64,000 bases of DNA from Actinomadura sp. NAK00032 (GTDB lineage Bacteria > Actinomycetota > Actinomycetes > Streptosporangiales > Streptosporangiaceae), in the NCBI RefSeq assembly GCF_013364275.1, contig NZ_CP054932.1, positions 2,294,001 to 2,358,000 on the forward strand, read 5' to 3'. Both the position numbers and the translations under genes were made by a program. Of this stretch, positions 23,585-33,359 are shown piece by piece. Under the pieces are notes generated by a model, which was not told where the DNA came from, made no database searches, and was given only the letters and a program-made list of their open reading frames with translations. How positions within the stretch are numbered: position 1 is the first letter of the stretch; every line of letters starts with the position of its first letter.

Positions 23585-25123
23585 ATGGCGTTGCCGCGGG
23601 TTCCGGAGGGGATGTTCTCGTTCACCGCCACCGAGCGCGCCGACCTGCACACCGCGGTCATGTACGCGTTCGGGGAGGCGAACGAGCGGCTGGAGACGTC
23701 GCTGGCGTTCGATGAGGTGCGGGAGCGACTGCGGGACGCAGGGTTTTACGCGCCCGTGGACGACGCCCTGCTGACGCGCGCCTTGCAGCAACTCGTCAAA
23801 TGGCAGTTGCTCGACGTCGTGCAGAACCATGCGGGTAGTTACGCGACGGCCGAGGAGTACGAGCGCAAGAACCTCCAGTACTCGCTGACGCAGCGGGGTG
23901 AGGCCGCGTTCGCCGGGGTGCAGCACGCGCTGGCCGTGCTCAGCTCGTCGGGCGCGTTGCAGACGGCCGTGCTGGACGCGATCGCAGACCGGCTCGGAGA
24001 GCTGGGCGAGCTGCTCAAGGACGACGATCCCGCCGTCAACCGGCGCATCTTCACCACGCTGCAGGAGTTGGAGGGCCATCTCGACGCGCTGCGGAACAAC
24101 ACCAAGTCGTTCAACGGCGAGCTGCAGCGGCTCATGCGCGCGGAAGGCGCCGACTTCGCCACCTTCAATGACGTCAAGAGCGCGACGGTCGCCTATCTCC
24201 AGGAGTTCGTCACCAATCTGGACATGCGCGCCGACGCCATTCACTCCACGCTCGGGGACGTGGAGGAACGCGGTGTCGGCGTCCTGCACGGCCGGGCGCT
24301 GGCGGGGGCGGAACTGCCGCCGGTACAAGGCGCCGACCCTGGGATCGCCTGGCTGGCCGCGCGGCAGGCGAAATGGGAAGGGCTGCGGCTGTGGTTCCGG
24401 CCCGCGGAGGGGACGCCGCGCGTCCGGCAGTTGCACGACGTGGCGCGCCGGGCGATCGTTTCGCTGCTGCAGGTGCTCGACCGGATCACCGAGTCGCGGC
24501 GGCGGTCGTCCGGCGCGGCGGCCGACTTCCGGACGCTCGCCCGCTGGTTCGCCAACGCGCCGTCCGAGGACGACGCCCACCGGCTGTGGGGGGCGGCGTT
24601 CGGGCTGGCGTCCGCGCGGCACGCGCATCTGGCCCACGGGGACGCCGAGCCCATCCCCACGGGGGCGAGCTGGGACGAGACCCCGCCGGTGGAGGTGTCG
24701 GCGCTGCTGCGCACCAGCGGACGCACCGAACGCGTGGGACGGACCGCCAAGGTGCGGGACGTCCGCGCGCTGCGCGCGGAGCGGCGGGAACGCGCGCGGC
24801 GCGAGCGGGCAGAGCTGGAGGCGGCCTGGCAGTGGCTCGCCACCGACGGCCCGGTCCGGCTGTCCTCGTTCGGGCGCGTCGAGCACGACACGCTGCGGCG
24901 GCTCCTGGACCTGGTCGGCCGGGCGCTCGCCGTGCGTCCCGGCGGCGACGGGCTGCGGCGGGCCGGCACGTCCGACGGCCGCATCGAGGTCCGGCTGTGG
25001 CCGCCGTCGGACGGCCGCGCCGCCGAGCTGCGCACGCCGCGCGGCCTGTTCCGCGGCCCCGACTACGTGGTCGACATCCGCTTCACGGCCGCCGGCCCGT
25101 CGCGGAAGGCGGCCGGCGCGTGA
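23585..25123 (+). CDS. jetA: Wadjet type II JetA (TIGR02677/DUF2397)
   Basis: A 512-residue protein of the DUF2397/TIGR02677 family, the kleisin-like subunit of type II Wadjet. N-terminal marks are MFSFTATERADLHTAVMYAFGEAN and FDEVRERLRDAGF, and a helical middle (LELEGHLDALRNNTKSFNGELQRLM). In Wadjet, an SMC complex with JetD recognises and cleaves circular plasmid DNA. ATG 23585 follows a GGAGGGG site. The stop overlaps the GTG of jetB by 4 nt, so the four genes are one coupled operon. The neighbouring TIGR02678, TIGR02680 and TIGR02679 genes make the assignment secure. Confidence 0.92.
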   Translation: MALPRVPEGMFSFTATERADLHTAVMYAFGEANERLETSLAFDEVRERLRDAGFYAPVDDALLTRALQQLVKWQLLDVVQNHAGSYATAEEYERKNLQYSLTQRGEAAFAGVQHALAVLSSSGALQTAVLDAIADRLGELGELLKDDDPAVNRRIFTTLQELEGHLDALRNNTKSFNGELQRLMRAEGADFATFNDVKSATVAYLQEFVTNLDMRADAIHSTLGDVEERGVGVLHGRALAGAELPPVQGADPGIAWLAARQAKWEGLRLWFRPAEGTPRVRQLHDVARRAIVSLLQVLDRITESRRRSSGAAADFRTLARWFANAPSEDDAHRLWGAAFGLASARHAHLAHGDAEPIPTGASWDETPPVEVSALLRTSGRTERVGRTAKVRDVRALRAERRERARRERAELEAAWQWLATDGPVRLSSFGRVEHDTLRRLLDLVGRALAVRPGGDGLRRAGTSDGRIEVRLWPPSDGRAAELRTPRGLFRGPDYVVDIRFTAAGPSRKAAGA

Positions 25124-26304
25124 GCACGCTGGCGAACCAGCAGGCCCGGGAGGAGAAGGAGGAGGTGGCGCGGGCGATCCGGCTGCTGCTCGGACGGCCG
25201 CTGGTCTCGCTGCACACCGACCCCGACGGGTTCGACCTGATCCGGCGGCGCCACTCCGCCCTCGCCCGGTGGTTCGACTACTACTGCGGCTGGCGGCTGT
25301 TCATGGAGCCGCGCCTCGGCTACGCGCGGCTGGTCAAGGTCCGCGCGGACGCGGACCGGTCGCGGCCCGCGAGGCGGCGGCGGTCGACGCGGGCGCCGTT
25401 CGACCGGCGCAGGTACACGCTGCTGTGCCTGGTCGCGGCCGAGGCGCTCGCCGCGCCGGTGACGACGATCGGGATGCTCGCGCAGCGGGTCGTGCAGGCG
25501 GCCGGCGCCGAAGAGGGGATCATGCCCTTCGACCCGGTGCGCGGCGAGGAGCGGGCCGCGTTCGTGGACGCGCTGAAGCTGCTGGAGCACTACGGCGCGG
25601 TGACGGCCGTCGACGGCGCGACGGACGCCTTCCTCGACAGCGCCGAGGCCAAGGTGCTGTACCGGGTCGACGCGACCCGCGTGATGCGGCTCCTTGCCGC
25701 TCCGGTCGCCCCGTCGCGGCTGGCCGGTACCGACTGGCCCGACCTCGGACGGCTGGCGGTCGAGCGCAGGTACGGATCCGAGGAGCCCACGGAGACGCAG
25801 AAGAACCTGTGGGCCAGGCACTCCCTGCTGCGCAGGCTGCTGGACGACCCCGTCGTCTACCGGGCGGATCTGTCTCCGGCCGAGATCGCCTACGCGGGCT
25901 CCCTGACCGGGCGGCAGATCCTCCGCCGTGCGGCGGAGGAGGCCGGGCTGGAACTCGAAGAGCGGGCCGAGGGCTACCTGCTGGTCGACACCGACGCCAT
26001 CGCCACCGACTCGAAGTTCCCCGACGACGGGAGCCACGCGAAGGTGGCGGCGCTCCTCCTGCTCGACCGCCTGGTCAAGGACGGGGAGTCGTCCCGTGCG
26101 GCGCTGGTGGAGGAGGCGGCGCGGCTCCTGGAGCGCCGCCCGCGCTGGGCGATGGCCTACCAGTCCGAGGGCGGCGCCGCACGGCTGGTCGACGACGCGC
26201 TCTCCGTCCTGTACGGGTTCGCGCTCGCGAGACCACGGGACGGCCTCGTCCAGGTGCTGCCCGCGGCACACCGCTACAGCGTCATCAGAGAGGAGTCTCC
26301 GTGA
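25120..26304 (+). CDS. jetB: Wadjet type II JetB (TIGR02678/DUF2398)
   Basis: A 394-residue protein of the DUF2398/TIGR02678 family, the KITE-like accessory of type II Wadjet. Marks are AIRLLLGRPLVSLHTDPDGFDLIRRRHSALARWFDYYCGWRLFMEPRLGYARLVK and RYTLLCLVAAEALAAPVTTIGMLAQRVV. GTG 25120 overlaps the jetA stop; an internal in-frame extension upstream is spurious. Its stop overlaps the GTG of jetC. It should bridge the kleisin-like JetA and the SMC JetC. Confidence 0.92.
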   Translation: MSTLANQQAREEKEEVARAIRLLLGRPLVSLHTDPDGFDLIRRRHSALARWFDYYCGWRLFMEPRLGYARLVKVRADADRSRPARRRRSTRAPFDRRRYTLLCLVAAEALAAPVTTIGMLAQRVVQAAGAEEGIMPFDPVRGEERAAFVDALKLLEHYGAVTAVDGATDAFLDSAEAKVLYRVDATRVMRLLAAPVAPSRLAGTDWPDLGRLAVERRYGSEEPTETQKNLWARHSLLRRLLDDPVVYRADLSPAEIAYAGSLTGRQILRRAAEEAGLELEERAEGYLLVDTDAIATDSKFPDDGSHAKVAALLLLDRLVKDGESSRAALVEEAARLLERRPRWAMAYQSEGGAARLVDDALSVLYGFALARPRDGLVQVLPAAHRYSVIREESP

Positions 26305-29300
26305 CCGTCACCGCGCTCGTCCCGGCGGAGAAGGAGGAGACCGCGGCGCGCTGGCGGCCCGTCCGGGCCGGCATCCTCAACATCTGGCGCTACTACGACG
26401 AGGTCCTCGAATTCCATAAGGGACGGCTCCTGCTGCGCGGTCCCAACGGCAGCGGAAAGAGCAAGGCCCTGGAACTGCTCCTGCCCTACCTGCTGGACGC
26501 CAGCCTCAAGCCGAGCCGCCTGTCGACGTTCGGCGGCAGCGAGCGGACCATGCACTGGAACCTCATGGGCGACGGCCACACCGGCAAGACCCGCGTCGGG
26601 TACGTGTGGCTCGAATTCGCGCACGGTTCCCGCTGGTTCACGTGCGGGGCCCGCCTCCAGGCCACGGCCAACACCAGGAACGTCGCGGTCGCCTACTTCA
26701 GCACCGCGCAGCGCGTCGGAATCCCGGGCGGGCTGAGCCTGACCGGCGCCGGCGGCCAGCCCCTCACCCGGGCGCACCTCGGCGACGCCATCGGCGCGTA
26801 CGGCAAGGTCCACGACTCGGCGGAGGAGTACCGCACGGCCGTCCGGCGGACGCTCTTCGGCGGGCTGACCGAGCAACGCTACGATTCGCTGCTCACCGCG
26901 CTGCGGCAGCTCCGCACGCCGAAGCTGTCGGAGCGGCTCGACCCCGGCCTGCTCTCGGACCTGCTGTCCAGCGCGCTTCCGCCGCTCGGCGAGGGGGAGA
27001 TCCACGAGATCGCGGAGGGCTTCGAGCGGCTGGACCGGCAGCGCGAGGAACTGCGGCGGCTGGACGAGCACGTCCAGGAGGCCGGCCGCCTCGCCGCCCG
27101 CCAGCGCACCTACGCCCAGCGCGTCCTGCGCGCCGCCGCGGCCCGGCTCGTCTCGGCGACCAGCACCATGGACGGCCTCACCGCCAGGGCCCGCACCGGC
27201 CGTGAGGAGCACGAGAGGGCGTCTCGGGAACGCGACGAGACGGCCGGGCGGCTGGCGGAGGACGAGGCGCGGGGTCGCGCACTCGCCGCCCGCATCGACG
27301 GCCTCAAGGAGAGCGACGCCTACCGCGCCGGCCACGAGCTGGCCGACCTCCGCGAACGAGTGCGCGCCGCGGGCAAGGCGGCGGATCAGGCGCGGCGGAC
27401 CGCGGACAAGCACGCCGCGGACGCCCAGCGGCGCGGGGAAGAGGCCGAGCAGGCGCAGGCGGAGGCGGCGACGCAGCGCTCTCTCACCGGCCGAGCACTG
27501 GCCGACACGCGCCGCGCGGCCGACCGCGCCGGGCTTGCCGCCGTCCACGAAGAGGCCCTTGCGGCCGCCGCCGAGGAAACGGCGGACGGCGTCCACCGGG
27601 CGCGCGGCCTGCTGCGAGCGGCGGTGCGCAGCCGCGAGGACCAGATCGGCGCGCTGCGTGCGGCGATCCAGCGGCACCGCGCGGCCGTGGAACGCCGCGA
27701 CGACGCGCTGTCCGAGCGCGACCAGAACCGGGCGCGGCTGGACGAGGCCGTCACGCTGCGCGACGGGGCCCGGCGGCGGCACGAGCAGGAACGGGACCGG
27801 CTCGCCGAAGCGCTCGACGGCTGGGCGCGCGGCTGCGTCCAGCTCGCGGCGCTTGACGCCGAGGCGCTGGTGGGCGCCGTGGAGGACGAGCGCGAATGCG
27901 ATGAGCTGGTGTTCGCCGCCCGTACGGACGCCGTCGACCGGTTCGCCGCGGACGAGGCCGGGTGGCGGGCTCGGCGGGCCGGCGTGCTGGAGAAGCTGGC
28001 CGCCGGGCGGCGGCGGCGCGCGGACCTCGCCGCCCAGACCGCCGTCGAACCGGACGCACCGGGGACACGCCCCGCCGACCGGGCGGGACGGCCGGGCGGC
28101 CCGCTCTGGCGCCTGGTCGCCTTCGCCCCCGGTGTCGCGCCCGCCGCGCAGGCCGGCGTCGAGGCCGCGCTCCAGGCGGCCGGGCTGCTGGACGCCTGGG
28201 TCCTGCCCGACGGGGCCCTCCTCCACGAGGAGCACGACGCCTTCGCCACGGCGCTGCTCGCCCGTCCCGCGCCGGGGACCAGCCTCGCCGAGGTCCTGGT
28301 CGCCGAGCCCGGGAGCCCGGTGCCGGCGGAGGTGCTGCACGCCGTCCTGTCCGGTGTCGCCTGCGCGCCGAGCGCTCTGGAGACCGACCACCCCGCTGTG
28401 GCCGGGATGGACGGGTCCTGGCGGCTCGGTACCCTCACCGGCCGCTGGACCAAACCGGAGCCCGCGTTCATCGGTGCCACCGCCCGGGAGCGCGCCCGGC
28501 GCCGCCGCATCGCCGCACTCGACGCGGAGATCGGCGCCCTGGAGGCGGAGGAGGCGGCCTGCGACGAGGGGCTCGGGCAGGTCGGTGCCGCCCGCGCCGC
28601 ACTCGACGCCGAGCTGGGGGACCGCCCGCCGTACCAGCCGCTCGGCGCCGCGTCCGGCGCCCTGGACGCCGCCGAGCGCGCGCTCGCCCAGCGCGGCGAC
28701 GAGCTGAAGCGCGCCGAGGAACGGCTGCGCGGGCGGGAGTCGGCCGCCTCCACCGCGTTGCGCGCCCTCACCGCGCTCGGCGCCGAGAACGGCCTGCCGG
28801 TCGGCGAACCGGCGCTGGACGCACTGGCCGGCGCGGTCCGCGATTTCCGCGACAACGGGCAGGTGTGGCTCCAGCACTGCGACGCGCTCCGGTCCGCCGG
28901 AACGCGCGCCGCCGCCGCGGCCCGGACGGCCGGCGACTACGAGGCGACCGCGGCCGAGTCCGCGGAACGCGCCCGGGACAACGCCGAGGAGGCCGCCGAG
29001 ACGAGCGAGAAGCTCGCGGCCATCGACGCCTCGATCGGCGTCGAGCACCGGCAGGTGCTGGAGAACCTGCGGAAGGCCAAGGACGAGGCCGCGGAGTGCG
29101 AGACCCGGTGCCGGACGCTCCGCCGCGCCCTGCTCGAACTGGAGAAGCGCCTCGGCCGCCTGGAAGAGGCCGTCGGCGTCGCGGAGCGGGCGCGGGACGA
29201 CGCGGTCGCCGCCCGGGACCAGGCCGCGGCCCGGTTCCGTCATCTGGTCACCGGCCACCTGGCCGACGACGCCGGGCTCGATGCTCGGCTCGACCCGGAC

Positions 29301-30356
29301 AGAGGAGTGAAGGCCACGCTGGAAGGCGCACGCTCGGTCGCCGCGTCCCTGGATCGGACGCGGACGCCGTACGAGCCGAAGAACGTCCGGGACGCCGAGG
29401 ACCGGCTGTCGGAGGCGATGCACCGCGCGCGGGACGTCCTGGCCGATCAGGCCGACCTCGAACTCGCCCCGGACGAGGACGTCAAGGTCCTCACCGCGAC
29501 CATGAACGGGATGCGGGTCGGCGCGGCCGAGCTGAGCACCGCGCTTCGCGCGGAACGCGACCGGCGGCGCCAGGACATCACCGACAAGGAACGCGACCTG
29601 TTCGACCGGACGCTCGCGGGCGACACGCGCAGGCACCTCGCCGACCGCATCCGGCAGGCCACGGAGCTCGTGGACGGCATGAACCGCCGTCTGGAGCGGG
29701 TGCGGACGGCCTCGCGGGTCGCGGTACGGCTGGTCTGGCAGGTCGATCCGCAGCAGAGCGCCGGGATACGCGCGGCGCGCGACCTGCTGCTCCGCGACCC
29801 GGCACGGCTGAGCGGTGCCGACCGGGAGGCGCTCTACCGGTTCTTCCGCGACCGCGTGGAGGAGGCGCGGGCCGCGAACACCGCGGCGAGCTGGGAGGAG
29901 CAGCTCATGGAGGTCCTCGACTACACCGCCTGGCACCGGTTCACCGTCCGGCTCGAACGCGGGGACGGCAAGGGCTGGCAGGACCTCACCCGCAAGCTCC
30001 ACGGCGCGCTGTCGGGCGGGGAGAAGGCGATCGCGCTGCACCTGCCCCTGTTCGCCGCAGTCGCCGCGCACTACCAGACCGACCCCCGGTGCCCGCGCTT
30101 CATCCTCCTCGACGAGGTGTTCGTCGGCGTGGACACCACGAACCGCGGCCAGGTCTTCGACCTCCTGGTGAACCTGGAGCTCGACATGGTGCTCACCTCG
30201 GACCACGAGTGGTGCGACTACCGGGAGCTGGACGGCATCGCCATCCACCAGCTCATCACCGGCGCCGACGGGGACGGCGACAACGCCGTCACGACGGCGC
30301 GGTTCATCTGGAACGGCCACCGGACCGAGGCCGTCGAGGAGGGCGTCGCGGAATGA
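26301..30356 (+). CDS. jetC: Wadjet type II JetC (TIGR02680 SMC-like ATPase)
   Basis: A 1351-residue SMC-like ATPase of the TIGR02680 type. Walker A is GPNGSGKS (47-54), preceded by YYDEVLEFHKGRLLLR. Long coiled coils rich in Ala-Glu-Arg make up the middle. The signature LSGGEKAIALHLPLFAAVAAHY and Walker B RFILLDEVFVGVD lie near the C-terminus. It is the motor that holds and reels DNA so that the nuclease JetD cuts circular plasmids. GTG 26301 overlaps the jetB stop, and the stop overlaps the jetD ATG. Confidence 0.95.
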   Translation: MTVTALVPAEKEETAARWRPVRAGILNIWRYYDEVLEFHKGRLLLRGPNGSGKSKALELLLPYLLDASLKPSRLSTFGGSERTMHWNLMGDGHTGKTRVGYVWLEFAHGSRWFTCGARLQATANTRNVAVAYFSTAQRVGIPGGLSLTGAGGQPLTRAHLGDAIGAYGKVHDSAEEYRTAVRRTLFGGLTEQRYDSLLTALRQLRTPKLSERLDPGLLSDLLSSALPPLGEGEIHEIAEGFERLDRQREELRRLDEHVQEAGRLAARQRTYAQRVLRAAAARLVSATSTMDGLTARARTGREEHERASRERDETAGRLAEDEARGRALAARIDGLKESDAYRAGHELADLRERVRAAGKAADQARRTADKHAADAQRRGEEAEQAQAEAATQRSLTGRALADTRRAADRAGLAAVHEEALAAAAEETADGVHRARGLLRAAVRSREDQIGALRAAIQRHRAAVERRDDALSERDQNRARLDEAVTLRDGARRRHEQERDRLAEALDGWARGCVQLAALDAEALVGAVEDERECDELVFAARTDAVDRFAADEAGWRARRAGVLEKLAAGRRRRADLAAQTAVEPDAPGTRPADRAGRPGGPLWRLVAFAPGVAPAAQAGVEAALQAAGLLDAWVLPDGALLHEEHDAFATALLARPAPGTSLAEVLVAEPGSPVPAEVLHAVLSGVACAPSALETDHPAVAGMDGSWRLGTLTGRWTKPEPAFIGATARERARRRRIAALDAEIGALEAEEAACDEGLGQVGAARAALDAELGDRPPYQPLGAASGALDAAERALAQRGDELKRAEERLRGRESAASTALRALTALGAENGLPVGEPALDALAGAVRDFRDNGQVWLQHCDALRSAGTRAAAAARTAGDYEATAAESAERARDNAEEAAETSEKLAAIDASIGVEHRQVLENLRKAKDEAAECETRCRTLRRALLELEKRLGRLEEAVGVAERARDDAVAARDQAAARFRHLVTGHLADDAGLDARLDPDRGVKATLEGARSVAASLDRTRTPYEPKNVRDAEDRLSEAMHRARDVLADQADLELAPDEDVKVLTATMNGMRVGAAELSTALRAERDRRRQDITDKERDLFDRTLAGDTRRHLADRIRQATELVDGMNRRLERVRTASRVAVRLVWQVDPQQSAGIRAARDLLLRDPARLSGADREALYRFFRDRVEEARAANTAASWEEQLMEVLDYTAWHRFTVRLERGDGKGWQDLTRKLHGALSGGEKAIALHLPLFAAVAAHYQTDPRCPRFILLDEVFVGVDTTNRGQVFDLLVNLELDMVLTSDHEWCDYRELDGIAIHQLITGADGDGDNAVTTARFIWNGHRTEAVEEGVAE

Positions 30357-31588
30357 GCGTCCCCGACCGGTTGCGCGACGCCGACCTGCGGCCGCTGTGG
30401 ACAGAGCTGCACAAGCGGTTCTCCACCGGTGCGGCGGTCGCCCGGATCACGATCAAGGACCTGGACGGCGGCCAGCGCGCGGCCCTGGCCGACCTGCTGG
30501 GCATGGACCGCTATCCGGGCTCCACGGTCACCGTCCCGGTGGCCCGGCTGGACGGTGTCCTGCGAGAACTCACCGGCTCGGACAGCAGGGCGGTCACGGA
30601 GTCCGTCCTCGGGCCGATCGGCGACCGGGCGCGCGAAAGGAGGGAACGGGAGCGCGAGCGGAGCGCCCTCTGGGAGTGGCTCGCGGCGCATCCGGTGGTC
30701 CGCGGAGAACCGGAACTGGCCCGGTGGGTCGACGACGTCCGCCGGCAAGGGCTCGTCATGGGCTCCGTGCCGTCCACTCGCACTCTTCTTGTGCGGGCGT
30801 TGAAAGTGCTCGCCGCGCTGCCGTCGGACGGCAGGCCGCTGCAGTCCTTCGCGACCGGCCTGTTCGGCGACTCGCACGCGCTGGACGACGGCGGACGGCT
30901 GTCCGGGCTCGTCCTGCGCGCCCAGGCGATCCGGTACGGGATCGAGCCGCCCGCGGAAGCGTCCGACCGCAGGGCGCTGTGGGAGCGTTCGGGCGTGGCG
31001 TCCGACACGCTGTCCACGACCGTTCTCGTCGCGGGGTTGAGACCGGCCGGCGACGGCGTCCTCGCCCGGACGCTCCGGATGTGGGCGGACGCGGGCCACG
31101 CCACGCCGGTGACCCTGGAGCAACTGCGCGACTCGTCCGGCCTTCGCGTGGACGTGCCGGTCGTGTGGGTGACCGAGAACCCCACCGTCCTCGCGCTGGC
31201 CGTCCGGCGTTTCGGAGCCCGGTGCCCGCCGCTGATGTGCTCGTCGGGCTGGCCGAACAGCGCCGTCATCAGGCTGCTGCGCGCGCTCGGCGAGTCCGGC
31301 GCCGCGCTGCGCTACCACGGCGACTTCGACGGCGAGGGCCTGCGGATCGCCGCGCACGTGATGGCCAAGACCGGGGCCGTGCCGTGGCGCATGTCGTCCG
31401 GCGACTACCTCGCCGCGTTGGACGGCGCGGAGGAGGGCGCCCTCCCGGCTCCCGGCAGGGTCGGCGAGGCTCCCTGGGACCCGGAACTGGCCCTCAACAT
31501 GGGAGAGCGCCGCGCGGCCGTCCTAGAGGAGAAGGTCGCCGACGTGCTGCTCGGGGATCTTTCTGGGGCGATAACTACGTGTATCTGA
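30353..31588 (+). CDS. jetD: Wadjet type II JetD nuclease subunit (TIGR02679, Toprim-like)
   Basis: A 411-residue protein of the DUF2399/TIGR02679 family. The C-terminal Toprim-type module is visible: Glu in VTENPTVL and the DxD region RYHGDFDGEGLRIAAHV, as in topoisomerase VI A subunits. It is the DNA-cleaving part of Wadjet. ATG 30353 overlaps the jetC stop by 4 nt. The C-terminus ends shortly after EEKVADVLLGD; homologues may extend slightly further, but nothing shows a frameshift. This closes an intact four-gene system. Confidence 0.92.
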   Translation: MSVPDRLRDADLRPLWTELHKRFSTGAAVARITIKDLDGGQRAALADLLGMDRYPGSTVTVPVARLDGVLRELTGSDSRAVTESVLGPIGDRARERRERERERSALWEWLAAHPVVRGEPELARWVDDVRRQGLVMGSVPSTRTLLVRALKVLAALPSDGRPLQSFATGLFGDSHALDDGGRLSGLVLRAQAIRYGIEPPAEASDRRALWERSGVASDTLSTTVLVAGLRPAGDGVLARTLRMWADAGHATPVTLEQLRDSSGLRVDVPVVWVTENPTVLALAVRRFGARCPPLMCSSGWPNSAVIRLLRALGESGAALRYHGDFDGEGLRIAAHVMAKTGAVPWRMSSGDYLAALDGAEEGALPAPGRVGEAPWDPELALNMGERRAAVLEEKVADVLLGDLSGAITTCI

Positions 31589-31661
31589 CCGACTACCCGA
31601 CGGGGTGGTTGGGAAGGGTTCTTCGCGGTTGCTGTCCCGGATGTGCGGAGGCGTTGCGGTC

Positions 31662-33203
31662 ATGAGTGAGCTGTCGACACTGCCGACCACGGTCGTGCGG
31701 CCCGGGGACAAGAGGTATCCGGCGCTGTGTCGAGGGTTCAACCAGCGGTGGATCGCGGCGCCCGAGTACGTGCGGCTGGTGCGGACGCCGGAGGAGGCGC
31801 GGGCGGCGCTGGCCGAGGCGGTGCGGGAGGCGCCGGACGACCCGGGGCGGGCGCGGATCGCGGTGCGGAGCGGCGGGCACTGCTACGAGGACTTCGTGTG
31901 CGGCGCGGACGTGCGGGCCATCCTGGACGTGAGCCCCATGTGCGGCGTGTCCTACGACGAGGCCATGAAGGCGTACTGCGTCGGGGCCGGGGCGACGAAC
32001 GGGCACGTCTACAGCCGGCTGTACCCGCTCACCGGGAAGGTGCTGCCGGGCGGTTCGTGCTTCTCCGTGGGGCTGGGCGGCCACATTCCGGCGGGCGGGT
32101 TCGGGGTGCTGTCGCGGCAGCACGGGCTGACCGTCGACTACCTCTACGCGGTGGAGGCGGCGGTGGTGGACGCGGAGAAGAACGTCCGGCTGGTGGTGGC
32201 GCGGCGCGACGATCCCGACCCGCGGCTGCGCCAGTTGTGGTGGGCGCACACCGGAGGCGGCGGCGGGAACTTCGGCGTGGCCACCCGGTTCTGGTTCCGG
32301 GGGCTGCCGCAGCCGCCCGAGCGGGTGCTGCTGACCGCTCTGGCCTGGGACTGGGAGGGCTTCACCGAGGACGACTTCGGCGCGCTGGTGACGGCGTTCG
32401 GGGAGTACTTCCGCGACCACCAGGACCCGTCGGCGGCGGCCGGGAAGCTGTTCGCGATGCTCAAGCTCAACCATGTCGGCAACGGGCAACTCGGGCTGCT
32501 CGCCCAGGTGGACGCGGACGACCCCGACGGGCCGCGGGCGATGGCCGACTTCGTCACGGCCCTCGGCGGTCGGGTCCGGCCGCCCGCGACGAAGATGCGG
32601 TCGGTGATGGGCGAGCACCTCGTCCACCTGGACATTCCGCGGACGATGCCCTGGCTGACCGCCGCGCGGGCGCTGAACTCCGGCGGCGACAATCGGTGCG
32701 GCAAACACAAGTCCGCCTATCTGCGGAAACCTTTCAGCGACCGGCAGATCGCCGCGATGTGGGCTTATCTCGGCGACGGGGCCGGCTATGCCGGCCCGCG
32801 GGCGCTCATCCAGGTCGACTCGTACGGCGGTGCCGTCAACAGGCCGCTGCACCCCACCGCGGTGCGGCAGCGCGACTCGATTCTGAAACTGCAATTCCAG
32901 GTCTACTGGGCGGAGCAGGACCCCCGCGAGGACGCCCACATCGGCTGGATACGCGACGCCTACAGGGCGGTGTTCGAGGAGACCGGCGGCGTGCCCGTGG
33001 CGGACGGCGAGCGCACCGACGGCTGCTACATCGGGTATCCGGACGCCGATCTCGGTGATCACCGCTGGAACGCGTCGGGGCAGTCGTGGGAGACGCTCTA
33101 CTACAAGGACGCCTACCCGGAACTCCAGGACGCCAAGCGGTACTGGGACCCGGGCGAGGTGTTCCGGCACGCCCAGTCGATCCGGCCCGGAACGGGGGAG
33201 TGA
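31662..33203 (+). CDS. Berberine-bridge-type FAD oxidoreductase
   Basis: A 513-residue flavoenzyme. The PP-loop RSGGHCYED has His73 and the second loop GGSCFSVGLGGH has Cys133, the pair that in the BBE group gives bicovalent FAD. The C-terminal BBE segment ends in YWDPGEVFRHAQSI. Such enzymes oxidise alcohols, amines or sugars with oxygen, often as tailoring steps. ATG 31662 follows GGAGG; a longer in-frame start at 31605 lacks a ribosome site. No signal peptide is visible. It is 73 nt after jetD but unlikely to be part of the defence system. Confidence 0.85.
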   Translation: MSELSTLPTTVVRPGDKRYPALCRGFNQRWIAAPEYVRLVRTPEEARAALAEAVREAPDDPGRARIAVRSGGHCYEDFVCGADVRAILDVSPMCGVSYDEAMKAYCVGAGATNGHVYSRLYPLTGKVLPGGSCFSVGLGGHIPAGGFGVLSRQHGLTVDYLYAVEAAVVDAEKNVRLVVARRDDPDPRLRQLWWAHTGGGGGNFGVATRFWFRGLPQPPERVLLTALAWDWEGFTEDDFGALVTAFGEYFRDHQDPSAAAGKLFAMLKLNHVGNGQLGLLAQVDADDPDGPRAMADFVTALGGRVRPPATKMRSVMGEHLVHLDIPRTMPWLTAARALNSGGDNRCGKHKSAYLRKPFSDRQIAAMWAYLGDGAGYAGPRALIQVDSYGGAVNRPLHPTAVRQRDSILKLQFQVYWAEQDPREDAHIGWIRDAYRAVFEETGGVPVADGERTDGCYIGYPDADLGDHRWNASGQSWETLYYKDAYPELQDAKRYWDPGEVFRHAQSIRPGTGE

Positions 33204-33359
33204 CCCCGGTCACGTCACGGAAAGCGAGGGGCCGCCGCGCCTTCTGTCTCGCCTTTATTGCATTTACTGCCAATACTTGCGGCTGTGACTGCCGGGACAG
33301 TAGTTTCTTCGGACGAAGCAGAGCGTCGGGCCCGGGGGGCCTGAGCGGCTGGGGAGTCC

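Noticed and set aside
26274-30320. Long open frame on the minus strand opposite jetC (1348 residues)
   Set aside because: It is a GC-skew shadow: no start signal, no recognisable domain, and the plus frame has clear SMC motifs and gene overlaps.
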